Part shown: in pieces, positions 16,796 through 27,024 of the stretch | Numbering within the stretch: position 1 is the stretch's first letter | Layout of the letters: every line of letters starts with the position of its first letter | Assembly (NCBI RefSeq): GCF_022565475.1 | Contig: NZ_JAIUMR010000002.1 | Location: forward strand, 186,001-250,000 | DNA: 64,000 nucleotides | Origin: Aliidiomarina sp. | Lineage (GTDB): Bacteria; Pseudomonadota; Gammaproteobacteria; Enterobacterales; Alteromonadaceae | Direction: 5' to 3' | Program-made: the position numbers and the translations under genes | The notes under the pieces: model-generated | Told to the model about the DNA's origin: nothing | Databases searched by the model: none | Seen by the model: only the letters and a program-made list of their open reading frames with translations

Positions 16796-17362
16796 GATGC
16801 GAAGTAACTCGGTTTCGATGGCAAAGACGTGCGGATCATCCGCATCGAGCTGACGGAGTGCTTCGGCTAAGTTAAGCAAATAGTCCGGATTCGGACCGCT
16901 CGGACCTTCCGACCGGGCGATATGTGCGGCGATGTCCGCCTCATTGGCGGCGCCAAGAAACGCTTCATTGTCGGGACCAGCGACATAGACCAAGCCTTCA
17001 ACCTGCTGATCCGCTTGATGATCGAGCCACTCAAATGTGGTGAAAAAACGCAAGTAACCGTTTTTTTCCCGATGATCGAGATGAGTAAATACATCCGGCG
17101 TGACTTCATAAGCCATACCTACACAGCTTGCCTGTGGCGCCTCAATTAGCGTCGCCACGCGACCGGGCTTCTCCGGCGTTCCACGATGATCATGCGATCC
17201 CTGCCAAAAGCGCCGCTGCCAACCATGAATACGCGCAGGCCGGCGCTGTAGATAGGGAAAATCAGCCTTGTAAATGAGCGACCCATAACCAAATAACCAC
17301 ACCGACTCAAGATGGTCGAGCGGTAACCGCTTCTGATTCTCTGCAATCGTGTTATGCGACAT
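16784..17362 (-). CDS. chaC: ChaC-like gamma-glutamylcyclotransferase
   Basis: A 192-residue cytosolic enzyme of the ChaC family, which cleaves glutathione (gamma-glutamyl peptides) to 5-oxoproline and Cys-Gly. Signatures are VWLFGYGSLIYKADFPY (substrate loop, near 21-37), RIHGWQRRFWQGSHDHRGTPEKPGRVATL, and DHREKNGY with the catalytic Glu (near 118). Length is typical. GAGG precedes the ATG. Tail-to-tail overlap with the MHYT gene is 12 bp. Confidence 0.9.
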   Translation of the reverse strand: MSHNTIAENQKRLPLDHLESVWLFGYGSLIYKADFPYLQRRPARIHGWQRRFWQGSHDHRGTPEKPGRVATLIEAPQASCVGMAYEVTPDVFTHLDHREKNGYLRFFTTFEWLDHQADQQVEGLVYVAGPDNEAFLGAANEADIAAHIARSEGPSGPNPDYLLNLAEALRQLDADDPHVFAIETELLRILKR

Positions 17363-17421
17363 ACAACCTCACCCGTGAACAACGCCCATACTATGCCACA
17401 CCGACTCCCGCAAAAGAATAT

Positions 17422-17480
17422 GGCTCGGAGCCGGAATGCGCATTCCGGCTCCGAGCCGTAATTCTATCTAGCTGATTATG
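17422..17480 (+). repeat. dispersed palindromic repeat, two cores (cluster 8)
   Basis: Cores GGCTCGGAGCC at 17422-17432 and GGCTCCGAGCC at 17447-17457, 25 bp apart. The intervening GGAATGCGCATTCC makes the pair itself a long inverted repeat. The tail GTAATTCTATCTAGCTGATT follows. It lies in the divergent gap before recC. Confidence 0.88.
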
Positions 17481-17514
17481 TGGGATTTTGCTGCGACACA
17501 AACTGTCGTTGCAG

Positions 17515-17531
17515 AATGTTACTATAACATT
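17515..17531. promoter_or_regulatory. perfect palindrome upstream of recC
   Basis: AATGTTACTATAACATT has perfect 7-bp arms around CTA. It lies about 83 bp upstream of recC and 153 bp upstream of the divergent chaC-like gene. It resembles metalloregulator sites, but the spacer (3 bp) differs from the Zur core seen at 2508. The regulator is unknown. Confidence 0.4.
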
Positions 17532-17613
17532 TAGCGTAAAACGAAGGTTGGCGCTAGAGTGGTTTTGCTGGTCGTGGTAAAACTAACGGTAGGTGAACTG
17601 ATAAGGACAACGC

Positions 17614-20600
17614 ATGCAGCAGGAACTTGTACCCGGCTTGGTCGTCGCACACAGTCATCGTCTCGAGGACTTAACCTCGGTAGCGGTGACTTTTATGGCG
17701 AATTATCCGCTGGCGCCGCTCGAGGAAGAGACCGTGCTGGTGCAAAGCAACGGTATTGCCCAGTGGCTGAAAATCAATTTGGCCGAAGCCAATGGTATTG
17801 CGGCCATGCTGAACGTAACCTTGCCTGCTCGCTTTGTTTGGAAAGCCTACCGAGCCGTGCTTGGCGATAGCATTCCAAAAGAGTCACCGTTTGACAAAGA
17901 CCGCTTAACTTGGCGGATTATGCGCATTTTGCCCAAGCTGGTCGCGGCAAATCAGGACGGTGTTTTTAGCTCATTGGCGAATTATCTTGGCGCCAGTGCG
18001 GCCCAGCCAAGTCAACAGGATGATCAACGCAAACTGTTTCAGCTAAGCCAGCGCATTGCCGACCTTTTCGACCAATACCAAAACTATCGTGCGGACTGGC
18101 TTGATCACTGGAGCGCTGGTCGCGACTTTCTCGATAACGACAGGCAGCCGGTTCCGGAGAAAGACCTTTGGCAACCGCAATTGTGGCGCGCGCTCGTCAC
18201 CGACATTGGACCGGAACATTTTTGGACCAACCGGGCTGAGCTGCATCGGCAGTTTACCCAGAAGGCGAAGGCACTCACCCAACGTCCCGCAAACATGCCT
18301 CCGCGGCTACTTATTTTTGGTATTTCCAGCTTGCCGCAGCAGACTCTCGAAGTGCTCGACGCCATAAAGGGCTTTACCCAAGTGGTCCTGTGTGTCCACA
18401 ACCCGTGTCAGCATTACTGGGCTAATATTGTCGACGGTAAAGAGGCGCTGAAACAGGTGCTCAAGCAGGCGCCACGCCGTCACGAATTAAAAGCCGACAT
18501 GGCTGAAGACATCGCCGATGATGAGCTGCATCATCATGCGCAGCCGTTACTGGCTGCCTGGGGCAAGCAAGGTCGTGACTATATTCATTTGCTTGACCTG
18601 TATGACGAAACCCTCGCCAAACAAGAAGCGTTCGAAAGCATCCGTTTTGAGCTCTTCGACGAAACTCCGGCGGAAAACTTACTGCAACAGTTACAAAATG
18701 ACGTGCTGAATTTACGTCCTTTGCATGAAACTCAAGAGCATTGGCCGCCGGTTGCAGCACACGATCGTTCGTTGCAGTTCCATAATTGCCACAGTATTCA
18801 GCGTGAAGTTGAAGTGTTGCATGACCAACTCCTGGCGGCTTTTGCCAATGACAAAGAGCTACGCCCGCGCGACATCATGGTCATGGTACCTGACGTGAAT
18901 GCCTATGCACCGCATGTGCAGGCAGTGTTCGGGCGGCTTGATCGACAAGACCCACGCCACATTCCTTTTACCATCGCAGACCAAGGCCAGCGTCATCAAC
19001 AGCCGCTCATGGTGGCATTGGAATTGCTATTAAGCCTGGAACAGTCGCGGGTGACCCAAGCGGATGTCTTTTCATTACTGAGCGTACCGGCGTTGCAGCA
19101 GCGCTTCGGTTTCAGCCAGCAAGAAATCATTGAAGTACAACGCTGGCTCGATGACGCCGGTGCACGTTGGGGGCTAGACGCACAACACCGTGCACAGTTT
19201 GGTATGCCAGAGCAAACTGCCACAAATAGTTGGTGGTTTGCGCTTGAGCGCATGGTGTTCGGCTATGCCATCGGCCGGCCTGCTAGTGAAGAACAAGCGC
19301 GTTGGCACGATATCGAACCGTACCATGAAGTCGCTGGCCTCAGCGCCGATGCGGTCGGTAAGCTCGCTAGCCTCATTGAAGCATTAAACCAATGGTGGCA
19401 TCTCACTCAGCAGCGTCACGCCATGGTCGCATGGGCACAGCACGCTGGGCACTTGCTAGCACGCTTCTTTGCTGCCACCGATGATGACGAACAAGTGTTG
19501 TTGACACAATTGCAGCAAGTGCTCGAGAGCTTGCAAGAGGTTGTCAGCGAGAGCGGCCTAACGGCAGATTTAGAGCTGAGTATTTTCAAAGAAAGCTGGA
19601 TGTCGCAAGTAGACCAACCGAATTTGAATCAACGCTTTTTGGCTGGCGCGGTGAACTTCGCCACACTGATGCCAATGCGGGCGATACCATTTCGCCACAT
19701 CTATGTCCTCGGCATGAATGACGACGCCTATCCGCGGCGGCAACCTAGCTCTGACTTTGATTTAATGGTCGAGCGCTATCGGCCTGGTGATCGGGCGCGT
19801 CGTGATGACGACCGCTACTTGTTCCTCGAGGCCTTACTATCGGCGCGTGATTGTTTTTCCATGAGTTGGGTAGGTCACAGTGCGCAAGATAATAGTGAAT
19901 GGCCGCCGTCGGTGCTGATTGCCCAATTGCGCGAACATATTCAACAAGGGTGGCGACTAGAAAGAGCCTCGGGCGAAAGTAAGGACTTACTTGCTAACCT
20001 CACCTGCGAGCATAAACTGCAAGCGTTTAACCCGTTATATTTGCAATACAGCACCCCACAGCCGCCGTATTTTACCTACATGCATGAATGGCTTGCGGCG
20101 CATACCGACAGCGCTGATCAGCAGCTCGACGTGCCGCCATGGCAAGCCGATGCCCAAGAACAACGTGTGCTAAACGTGCGTGATCTGGTGAAGTTCTTGC
20201 GCGAGCCTGCGCAGCCGTTTTTTAACTACCGGCTCGACACCTATTTTGTCAGTGATGAAAACCAAACCAATGACAGCGAAGCGTTTTCCTTAGACGGTAT
20301 CAGTGCATGGCAAATCAAAGAAGAGCTGCTGGCTGGCAGTTTAACTTGGCTGCAACACATTCATGCGCACACGCCCGAGCAACTTGCCGAACTGGAAGAC
20401 TTGGAATCGCTGCAAACAACCTTGCAACCGCAATTGGCGCGCATGCAGCGTGAAGGCCGGCTTGGCGTCGAACCGATGACAACGGTTTTAGCGAACCGTT
20501 TATTTGATAAAGTCACACCGCAGTTGCAACATGCAGCAGCTTTATTGCAAGCCTATCCAATAGCGGTTCCGGACCGCGAACTTGACTATGTTTGGGGCGA

Positions 20601-21270
20601 GTTTGTGCTGCGAGATGTGGCACAGCAGCTGTATCAGAACGAACTCGGCGAACAATTACAGTTGTTGGTGTCGAGCAGCAGGCTGAGCGAAAAACATGAG
20701 TTTTTGCCGTACGTGAAACACCTCCTGCTTAGCCTTGTGAGCGGTAACCGTGTGACCACGGTGGCCCTATTTGCGCCCGATCAATATGGCAATGTGAAGA
20801 CATTGGAATTGCCACCATTAAATCGCGACCAGTCCGTCAACGTGATCACGGAGCTGCTGAGCGAGCTTCGTCGTCAGCTCAGCTCACCATGCGGTACAGT
20901 TGGCGAACTGGCGCTGAGCTGGTTGGAAACCTATACCCAAGCCATTTCCGGCAGCAAGCCGAACGCAAAAGGCAAACAAAACACTGCTCCAGTGAGCGCC
21001 GAGGAAGCCATAGACATCGCCAATGAGAAAGTGCTTGAGACTATCGACAGCTCATCGGCAGGTGATTTAAGTGCTTGGCGCTACGCCGGTCGCATTGAAA
21101 GTGATGCGGCAACCATGTTGGCTAGCGATAGCTTTTGGCAGTTACTCGAACGTGTTTACGGGCCATTTGTGCGGTTAAAACACGGGCAGCCTATTGAGTT
21201 TGCCCTTCCAGAATCGGATTTCGCCGAGCAAGCAGATAGCAAAACAGATAGCAAAGGAGATGCTTCATGA
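17614..21270 (+). CDS. recC: exodeoxyribonuclease V subunit gamma (RecC)
   Basis: A 1218-residue protein, the Chi-recognising scaffold subunit of RecBCD, which resects double-strand breaks for RecA loading. The N-terminus VAHSHRLEDLTSVAVTFM and VLVQSNGIAQWLKINLAEANGIAAMLN matches the RecC pattern, and YVLGMNDDAYPRRQPSSDFDLM is the conserved inactive-helicase motif. The length is somewhat above the E. coli protein (about 1120). AAGGA precedes the ATG. The stop overlaps the recB start in ATGA, indicating translational coupling. Confidence 0.96.
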   Translation: MQQELVPGLVVAHSHRLEDLTSVAVTFMANYPLAPLEEETVLVQSNGIAQWLKINLAEANGIAAMLNVTLPARFVWKAYRAVLGDSIPKESPFDKDRLTWRIMRILPKLVAANQDGVFSSLANYLGASAAQPSQQDDQRKLFQLSQRIADLFDQYQNYRADWLDHWSAGRDFLDNDRQPVPEKDLWQPQLWRALVTDIGPEHFWTNRAELHRQFTQKAKALTQRPANMPPRLLIFGISSLPQQTLEVLDAIKGFTQVVLCVHNPCQHYWANIVDGKEALKQVLKQAPRRHELKADMAEDIADDELHHHAQPLLAAWGKQGRDYIHLLDLYDETLAKQEAFESIRFELFDETPAENLLQQLQNDVLNLRPLHETQEHWPPVAAHDRSLQFHNCHSIQREVEVLHDQLLAAFANDKELRPRDIMVMVPDVNAYAPHVQAVFGRLDRQDPRHIPFTIADQGQRHQQPLMVALELLLSLEQSRVTQADVFSLLSVPALQQRFGFSQQEIIEVQRWLDDAGARWGLDAQHRAQFGMPEQTATNSWWFALERMVFGYAIGRPASEEQARWHDIEPYHEVAGLSADAVGKLASLIEALNQWWHLTQQRHAMVAWAQHAGHLLARFFAATDDDEQVLLTQLQQVLESLQEVVSESGLTADLELSIFKESWMSQVDQPNLNQRFLAGAVNFATLMPMRAIPFRHIYVLGMNDDAYPRRQPSSDFDLMVERYRPGDRARRDDDRYLFLEALLSARDCFSMSWVGHSAQDNSEWPPSVLIAQLREHIQQGWRLERASGESKDLLANLTCEHKLQAFNPLYLQYSTPQPPYFTYMHEWLAAHTDSADQQLDVPPWQADAQEQRVLNVRDLVKFLREPAQPFFNYRLDTYFVSDENQTNDSEAFSLDGISAWQIKEELLAGSLTWLQHIHAHTPEQLAELEDLESLQTTLQPQLARMQREGRLGVEPMTTVLANRLFDKVTPQLQHAAALLQAYPIAVPDRELDYVWGEFVLRDVAQQLYQNELGEQLQLLVSSSRLSEKHEFLPYVKHLLLSLVSGNRVTTVALFAPDQYGNVKTLELPPLNRDQSVNVITELLSELRRQLSSPCGTVGELALSWLETYTQAISGSKPNAKGKQNTAPVSAEEAIDIANEKVLETIDSSSAGDLSAWRYAGRIESDAATMLASDSFWQLLERVYGPFVRLKHGQPIEFALPESDFAEQADSKTDSKGDAS

Positions 21271-24200
21271 GCCATATTCTTGATCCCTTGACGTTTCCAT
21301 TGCATGGCAGCCGTTTAATTGAGGCCAGTGCAGGTACCGGCAAAACCTACACCATCGCCGCTTTGTTTGTACGTTTGGTACTTAAACATGGCCAAACTGG
21401 CGAGCAAGGCCAGCCTGCGACAGCGTTTGAGCGCGCGTTGCAACCGAAACAAATTTTGGTCATGACCTTTACCCGAGCCGCAACCGCCGAGCTCGCCGAC
21501 CGTATTCGCGCTCGACTCAGTGAAGCAGCGACTTATTTTCGCCACACTGACCACGACAGCAGCGATAAGTTTTTACTCGAGCTCAAACAAGACTGCCTTG
21601 CAACCGCAGGCGCTGGTGCGTTATCCACGTATGCGCGGCAGCTCGAACTTGCAGCTCAATCCATGGACGAAGCCTCGGTAAGCACCATTCATGGTTGGTG
21701 TCAGAAAATGCTCACCGAGCATGCATTTGCCAGCGGCAGTTTATTTGACCAAGACGTCGAAACGGACGAAGAAGAATTGCAGCTTGCGGCAGCAGAGGAC
21801 TATTTCCGGCATTTTGTTTATGGCCTTGCCCCTGAACTTGCGGAACAAGTTTTAGCTATTTTGGATACGCCAGAGCGCCTACTGCGCAAAGTGGGCCGGC
21901 AACTCATCGATAGTCAGCAAGGCTCGAGCACGGCAAATTTCCCGTCACTGGTCGACACTTATCGTCAGGCCGAAAGTGAAAATTTAGCGGCGGTCACTGA
22001 CTATCGAGACAAATATCGAACCATTGCAGCCCGTGTCTATGAAGCGATTATGGCCCTGCCAGATAGCGGCAATAAAGGCCGCAAAAACGCAGCGCAAGCT
22101 CTGCATGCTTGGGTTACTGGCGAGGTAGCGCAACTGTCTCTTGGCAGTGATTTAAAATACCTAAAACCGGCAGATATCGAGAAGAAATTAGCCGGGGCAG
22201 CGCCAGATGGTCTCGCTATTCTGAGTGAATTGCCCGCTGACTACGCAGCATTAAAAGGCTTAAGTGCTAAATTTGAGTCCATGGTGCTCTTGCATGCTCG
22301 CGACTATTTGCATGGCCGCATTAATGAGCTGAAATTGCGAGCTGCCGTAATGGGGCATAACGACATGCTCACCCGTTTACGCGACGCTTTGCGTGGGCCA
22401 AACGGTGCCGATTTAGCAGCGACTATTCGGCAACAATATCCCATTGCCTTGGTCGATGAGTTCCAAGACACCGACCCCATTCAGTACGAGATTTTCGACC
22501 GTATCTACGGTATTGCCGACAATGACGTTAGCACAGGGATCTTTTTAATCGGCGACCCAAAGCAGGCGATTTACAGCTTTCGAAATGCCGATATTTTTAC
22601 CTACTTGCAAGCCCGTGAAGCAACTGCGGGGCGTCATTACACGTTAGCAACTAACTTCCGCTCTTCTCACAACATGGTTGCAGCAATCAATGACTTATTT
22701 GCCCGTAGCGAGAACAATAGCGAGCGCGGTGCCTTTTTATACCCAGACATTCCGTTTCAGCCAGTTGCGGCCAATGGCCAAAAGCTCGAATTTCGTGGCT
22801 TAGACGGGGAACCGGCAGCAGCATTGCAATGGCAAATTGGCAGCGAGCCAGTAAAAACCAAAGGCGACTATCAGCGCCCAGCTGCAAATTATCATGCCAA
22901 TCTAATTGCTCAATTATTAAACAGTGAGCGCGCAGGTTTTTATCAGCAAGACGGTCAGCGTACAGCGGTGCAACCAAGCGACATCGCTGTGTTAGTGGGC
23001 AATGCTAGCGAAGCACGGCTAATTCGTCGTGAATTGTCACTTCGCGGTATTCGCAGCGTGTATTTGTCGGAAAGTGACTCTGTGTATGCACAGGCGGTCG
23101 CTAAAGACCTGCTGTTGATTATTCAAGCTTGTGCGCAGCCGCGTGACCCGCAACGCGTTCGCGCCGCCATTGCCTGTCGGTTGCTGCAGTTACCACTGGC
23201 CGAATTGGTGTTATTGCAAGAAGACGAGCAGCGTTGGGAAGCGATGGTGGATCGTTTCGATGGCTATCATCAGCTCTGGGAAAAGCGCGGTGTGCTGGCA
23301 CTGTTGCATCGCATTTTGCACGAGTTTGCAGTACCGAAATACCTACTCGCCAATCAACGCGATGGAGAACGACAGCTAGCCGATGTGCTGCACATAGCCG
23401 AGCTATTACAGCAAGCGAGCGCAGCGCTCGACGGCATGGCCAGTCTCGAGGATTACTTTGCTGAGCAAGTTCATGAGTTTAGCTATAGCGGAGGCTTTGG
23501 CAGCAGCGGCAAACGCACCAATGCTGAGTCGCTGCAACTGCGCCTCGAAAGCGACCAAGCACTGGTGAAGGTGGTCACTTACCATAAATCTAAAGGGTTA
23601 CAGTATCCTTTGGTGTTCATGCCTTTTGCGGCCTACACCACGACTGAACAGCACCGAATTCGTTTCCCGAAGAGCTATCATGACGAGCAACGCCAGCGCC
23701 AGGTGGCGTGGGACAAATCAAACGCCGACGCCGTGCAGCGCATTAGTGATGAGATACTCGCCGAAGATCTGCGCAAAATGTACGTGGCACTCACCCGTGC
23801 TGAATTCGCGACCTTCGTAACCTTACAAGCGGTTGGCGACCCGAATGTCAATCCGCTGTTTTACCTCTTATATGGCGCCGGTGACAAACGCAAAGTGGCG
23901 GATTACACTGCGGTCTTTACGGATGCCGAAGCAGCTTGGAAACAGGTGCATACAGCGATTCAGTCAATGCCTTATGAAACTCGAATCAGCTATTCCGCGC
24001 CGGTACCAAGCGCACAAAACTTGCAGGCGGCGAAGTTACCGCAGGATCATCGCCTCGAGCGTTGGTGGCTCGCAAGTTACAGTGCCTTGCAGGCAGGCGT
24101 GGAAATGCATGCACCGCAAACCACATTAGAAATGAACGTGCTAGAAGAAACGCGTGCAGCTGACGTGGCGCAAGGCGACGAAACAGAAACTACCGCAATG

Positions 24201-25019
24201 CCTGAGCAGCGCCCTGAGTTCGCCGATCATATTCATATACTACCGAAAGGCGCAGGCCCGGGAACCTTTTTGCACAATATACTCGAAGATGTCGCAGAAC
24301 GTGGCTTTGCTGAGGTTGCCCACGACGAACAAGCTCGCATGGAGTTAATTCAGCGGCGTTGTCGTAGTGATTTTTGGCAGCCTTATGCGCAACAACTGCA
24401 GGAATGGCTGGGCGTGTACTTGCAGAGTGACTTCCCGCTGAGTGCCGAAGGGTCATGCGTGCGGCTTGCGGACTTAACCGTTTACAAAGCCGAGCCGGAG
24501 TTTTGGTTCCCGGCCCATGGGGTTGACGTGTTACAACTAGACCAACTCGTCGCAAGCCAGATTCAACCACAGTTTGCACGGCCGAAACTCGAGAAGAACA
24601 TCCTCAACGGCATGCTGAAAGGCTTTATTGACTTAGTTTTCGAGTATCAAGGCAAGTATTACGTGGCCGATTACAAGTCAAATTGGCTCGGCGAAGACGA
24701 CAGTGCTTATCATTTTGCCGCCCTGCGGGAGAAAATTCTGGCCAGTCGTTACGACATGCAATACGTCATTTACACCTATGCATTGCACAAGCTGTTGCAA
24801 GTGCGCTTGGGGGCTAACTACCGTTATGAAGAGCATGTCGGCGGGGTGGTGTATTTGTTCTTGCGTGGTCATCGCGCTGACAGCCGCGGTGCGTTCTATG
24901 ACCAAGTGCCTTTCGCGTTAATTGAGCAACTTGACGAATTATTTATGGGTTCATCCGAACCCGTTGCATTCAATTCGGGCTCAGTCCACTCAAACGAACA
25001 GGAAGTTGCCCATGACTAA
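21267..25019 (+). CDS. recB: exodeoxyribonuclease V subunit beta (RecB)
   Basis: A 1250-residue UvrD-type 3'-5' helicase plus nuclease. Walker A is ASAGTGKTYTIA (near 20-31). Other helicase motifs are VMTFTRAATAELADRIR, VDEFQDTDPIQYEIF (motif II), GDPKQAIYSFRNADIF (motif III), TYHKSKGLQYPLVF and MYVALTRAEF. The C-terminal nuclease has MLKGFIDLVFEYQGKYYVADYKSNWLG with the catalytic Asp-Asp-Lys set, and the YxxQxxxY-like YDMQYVIYTYALHKLL. Slightly longer than E. coli RecB (1180). The strong ribosome site AAGGAG lies inside the end of recC. The end overlaps recD by 8 bp. Confidence 0.97.
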   Translation: MSHILDPLTFPLHGSRLIEASAGTGKTYTIAALFVRLVLKHGQTGEQGQPATAFERALQPKQILVMTFTRAATAELADRIRARLSEAATYFRHTDHDSSDKFLLELKQDCLATAGAGALSTYARQLELAAQSMDEASVSTIHGWCQKMLTEHAFASGSLFDQDVETDEEELQLAAAEDYFRHFVYGLAPELAEQVLAILDTPERLLRKVGRQLIDSQQGSSTANFPSLVDTYRQAESENLAAVTDYRDKYRTIAARVYEAIMALPDSGNKGRKNAAQALHAWVTGEVAQLSLGSDLKYLKPADIEKKLAGAAPDGLAILSELPADYAALKGLSAKFESMVLLHARDYLHGRINELKLRAAVMGHNDMLTRLRDALRGPNGADLAATIRQQYPIALVDEFQDTDPIQYEIFDRIYGIADNDVSTGIFLIGDPKQAIYSFRNADIFTYLQAREATAGRHYTLATNFRSSHNMVAAINDLFARSENNSERGAFLYPDIPFQPVAANGQKLEFRGLDGEPAAALQWQIGSEPVKTKGDYQRPAANYHANLIAQLLNSERAGFYQQDGQRTAVQPSDIAVLVGNASEARLIRRELSLRGIRSVYLSESDSVYAQAVAKDLLLIIQACAQPRDPQRVRAAIACRLLQLPLAELVLLQEDEQRWEAMVDRFDGYHQLWEKRGVLALLHRILHEFAVPKYLLANQRDGERQLADVLHIAELLQQASAALDGMASLEDYFAEQVHEFSYSGGFGSSGKRTNAESLQLRLESDQALVKVVTYHKSKGLQYPLVFMPFAAYTTTEQHRIRFPKSYHDEQRQRQVAWDKSNADAVQRISDEILAEDLRKMYVALTRAEFATFVTLQAVGDPNVNPLFYLLYGAGDKRKVADYTAVFTDAEAAWKQVHTAIQSMPYETRISYSAPVPSAQNLQAAKLPQDHRLERWWLASYSALQAGVEMHAPQTTLEMNVLEETRAADVAQGDETETTAMPEQRPEFADHIHILPKGAGPGTFLHNILEDVAERGFAEVAHDEQARMELIQRRCRSDFWQPYAQQLQEWLGVYLQSDFPLSAEGSCVRLADLTVYKAEPEFWFPAHGVDVLQLDQLVASQIQPQFARPKLEKNILNGMLKGFIDLVFEYQGKYYVADYKSNWLGEDDSAYHFAALREKILASRYDMQYVIYTYALHKLLQVRLGANYRYEEHVGGVVYLFLRGHRADSRGAFYDQVPFALIEQLDELFMGSSEPVAFNSGSVHSNEQEVAHD

Positions 25020-27024
25020 ACTGGAGATTTCATTGGCAGAGGTATTAGCTGCGTGGCAAGAACAAGGCTGGCTCCGCCCGCTCGACCGCAGCTTGGCCAT
25101 GATGTTACTGCGCCAAGGTGCGAGTGATTTTGAAGCCTTGATGGCCGCCTTGGTTTCGCACCAAATCGGGCGCGGGCACACCTGTTTGTCATTGGCCGAG
25201 CTAGCCACCGACCCACAGCGTACGCTCGACATTCCTCCAGCACAGTGGGACGCCCGAAATGCTTATTTAATGCACAGCTCAACTGTAATGGAAAACTTAT
25301 TAAAACCAACCGAGTTGTTATGTCAGGTACTTGGTGAAAATGACCTTAAACTGTTATCAACGCGTTGGCTCGAGCAAGCTCGCCAGGGGCAAACCTGTGC
25401 TTGGCAACCTGAACAAAAAACCACAGGGCTGCACCCACTGGTGTATGACGAACACACGCAGCTGCTCTTTTTACGCCGCTATTGGTCGTACGAACAACGC
25501 ATTAATCATTGGCTCTATGAGCGTATGCAGCGGTCAGCCGATCAAGTCGATGCAGCAACGATAAAGGCAATCGTCGAGCGACTGATTCCCGATGTGACTG
25601 AGCACCCAAGTTGGCAGCGGATAGCCTGTGCGAATGCCGCACAACAAAGTTTTAGTGTGATTACCGGTGGACCAGGAACTGGCAAAACTTATACCGTGCT
25701 GCGTGTTTTGGCGACTTTGTCTGAATTGCACCGTGTCACCGCACCGGAACGAACCCTGCGGATTGCGCTTGCAGCGCCAACCGGAAAAGCTGCAGCGCGC
25801 ATGCAAGAATCAATAAGTCAGTCGTTGCAAGACACCCAATCTGACGAATTTAATCAGCTGCAAACAATCTTGCCGGCAAAAGCATCGACCTTACATCGCT
25901 TGCTCGGCTCGCAGCGCAATAGCCGCTATTTCCGTCATCATCGAGGTATGCCGCTACCTTACGATGTGGTGGTCATTGACGAAGCGTCGATGATCGACAC
26001 CGAAATGTTCGATGCGTTGTTAGATGCCTTAGCCCCGAGTACACGCTTAATTCTCCTTGGTGACAAAGACCAGCTTGCGCCAGTTGAAGCGGGGTCGATA
26101 CTCGCCGCGCTCTGCGAGGGTGCCGAGCAGGGTGGTTACAGCGCTGCCCACTGGCAATGGTTACAAGCGGCCAGTGGCGAACCGCTGCCAGCAGAAACAC
26201 AAACGGCGGGCTCGCAGACACGCTTAGATCATGTCGTGATGTTGCGTAAATCCATGCGCTTTAGCGGCGCGATTGCGGATTTAGCAATGGCCGTTAATGC
26301 CTGTGATGTGGAGGCTGCGAATGCCGTGTTAGCGGCTCATGCGGCCATGCCGTCTGCTCCCGTGCACGTGGTGGAAACTCGGCAGCCACAGAATGCAGCG
26401 GTTGCAGCAAACTGGCTCTCGCCGCAACTGCTGAGTGGCTACGACAACTTTATAAAAGTGTGTGGCGAAACTCCGTCACCAGAGGAAACCGATACGTGGG
26501 CGTTGCGCGTGCTGTCGGCGTACGGTGAGTTCCAATTTCTCACTGCTTTGCGGGCGGGACCCTATGGCCAAAAAGCCGTAAACACAGCGGTGGCACGACA
26601 CTTTGGCCAAACGCCAGAGCACTGGTATCACGGCCGACCGGTCATGGTGACGGCCAATGATTACAGTTTGAATTTAAATAATGGCGATATTGGTATCGCT
26701 TTAACCCATCCCGAAAGCGGCCTATTAAAAGTCGTATTTCCCGGGCAAGAGCCCGGCACGGTGCGATGGGTATTACCAAGCCGTTTGTCGCAAGTGGAGA
26801 CCACCTATGCCATGACCGTGCATAAATCGCAGGGCTCTGAATTTGCTCATGCGGTACTGATACTGCCGGACCGTAGCGCGCCTGTGCTGACCAAAGAGCT
26901 AATTTACACCGGCATCACTCGCGCCAAACAACAATTGACGTTAGTGATACCCAATGAGCGCGTCTGGAACCAAGCGATCACCCAGCGAATTGAAAGGTTA
27001 GGCGGGTTGTTTACTGCGGTATAG
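25012..27024 (+). CDS. recD: exodeoxyribonuclease V subunit alpha (RecD)
   Basis: A 670-residue SF1B 5'-3' helicase of RecBCD. Walker A is GGPGTGKTYTVLRVLA (near 216-231), motif II is VVIDEASMIDTEMFDALL, GDKDQLAPVEAGSIL follows, and MTVHKSQGSEFAHAVLILP with YTGITRAKQQL closes the helicase core. The ATG at 25012, with GGAAG upstream inside recB, gives the family N-terminus (MTKLEISLAEVLAAWQEQGWLRPLDR); an earlier in-frame start would lie deep within recB. The 3' end overlaps the convergent cyclase gene by 27 bp. Confidence 0.96.
   Translation: MTKLEISLAEVLAAWQEQGWLRPLDRSLAMMLLRQGASDFEALMAALVSHQIGRGHTCLSLAELATDPQRTLDIPPAQWDARNAYLMHSSTVMENLLKPTELLCQVLGENDLKLLSTRWLEQARQGQTCAWQPEQKTTGLHPLVYDEHTQLLFLRRYWSYEQRINHWLYERMQRSADQVDAATIKAIVERLIPDVTEHPSWQRIACANAAQQSFSVITGGPGTGKTYTVLRVLATLSELHRVTAPERTLRIALAAPTGKAAARMQESISQSLQDTQSDEFNQLQTILPAKASTLHRLLGSQRNSRYFRHHRGMPLPYDVVVIDEASMIDTEMFDALLDALAPSTRLILLGDKDQLAPVEAGSILAALCEGAEQGGYSAAHWQWLQAASGEPLPAETQTAGSQTRLDHVVMLRKSMRFSGAIADLAMAVNACDVEAANAVLAAHAAMPSAPVHVVETRQPQNAAVAANWLSPQLLSGYDNFIKVCGETPSPEETDTWALRVLSAYGEFQFLTALRAGPYGQKAVNTAVARHFGQTPEHWYHGRPVMVTANDYSLNLNNGDIGIALTHPESGLLKVVFPGQEPGTVRWVLPSRLSQVETTYAMTVHKSQGSEFAHAVLILPDRSAPVLTKELIYTGITRAKQQLTLVIPNERVWNQAITQRIERLGGLFTAV

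Noticed and set aside
17515-17531. A second Zur box upstream of recC
   Set aside because: The half-sites match but the spacer is 3 bp rather than 5, and recC or chaC control by zinc is not expected. Kept only as an unassigned palindrome.
20940-21270. Frameshift or insertion in recC because it exceeds the E. coli length
   Set aside because: The frame is continuous, motifs are in order, and the Lys/Ser-rich C-terminal stretch looks like a natural extension.
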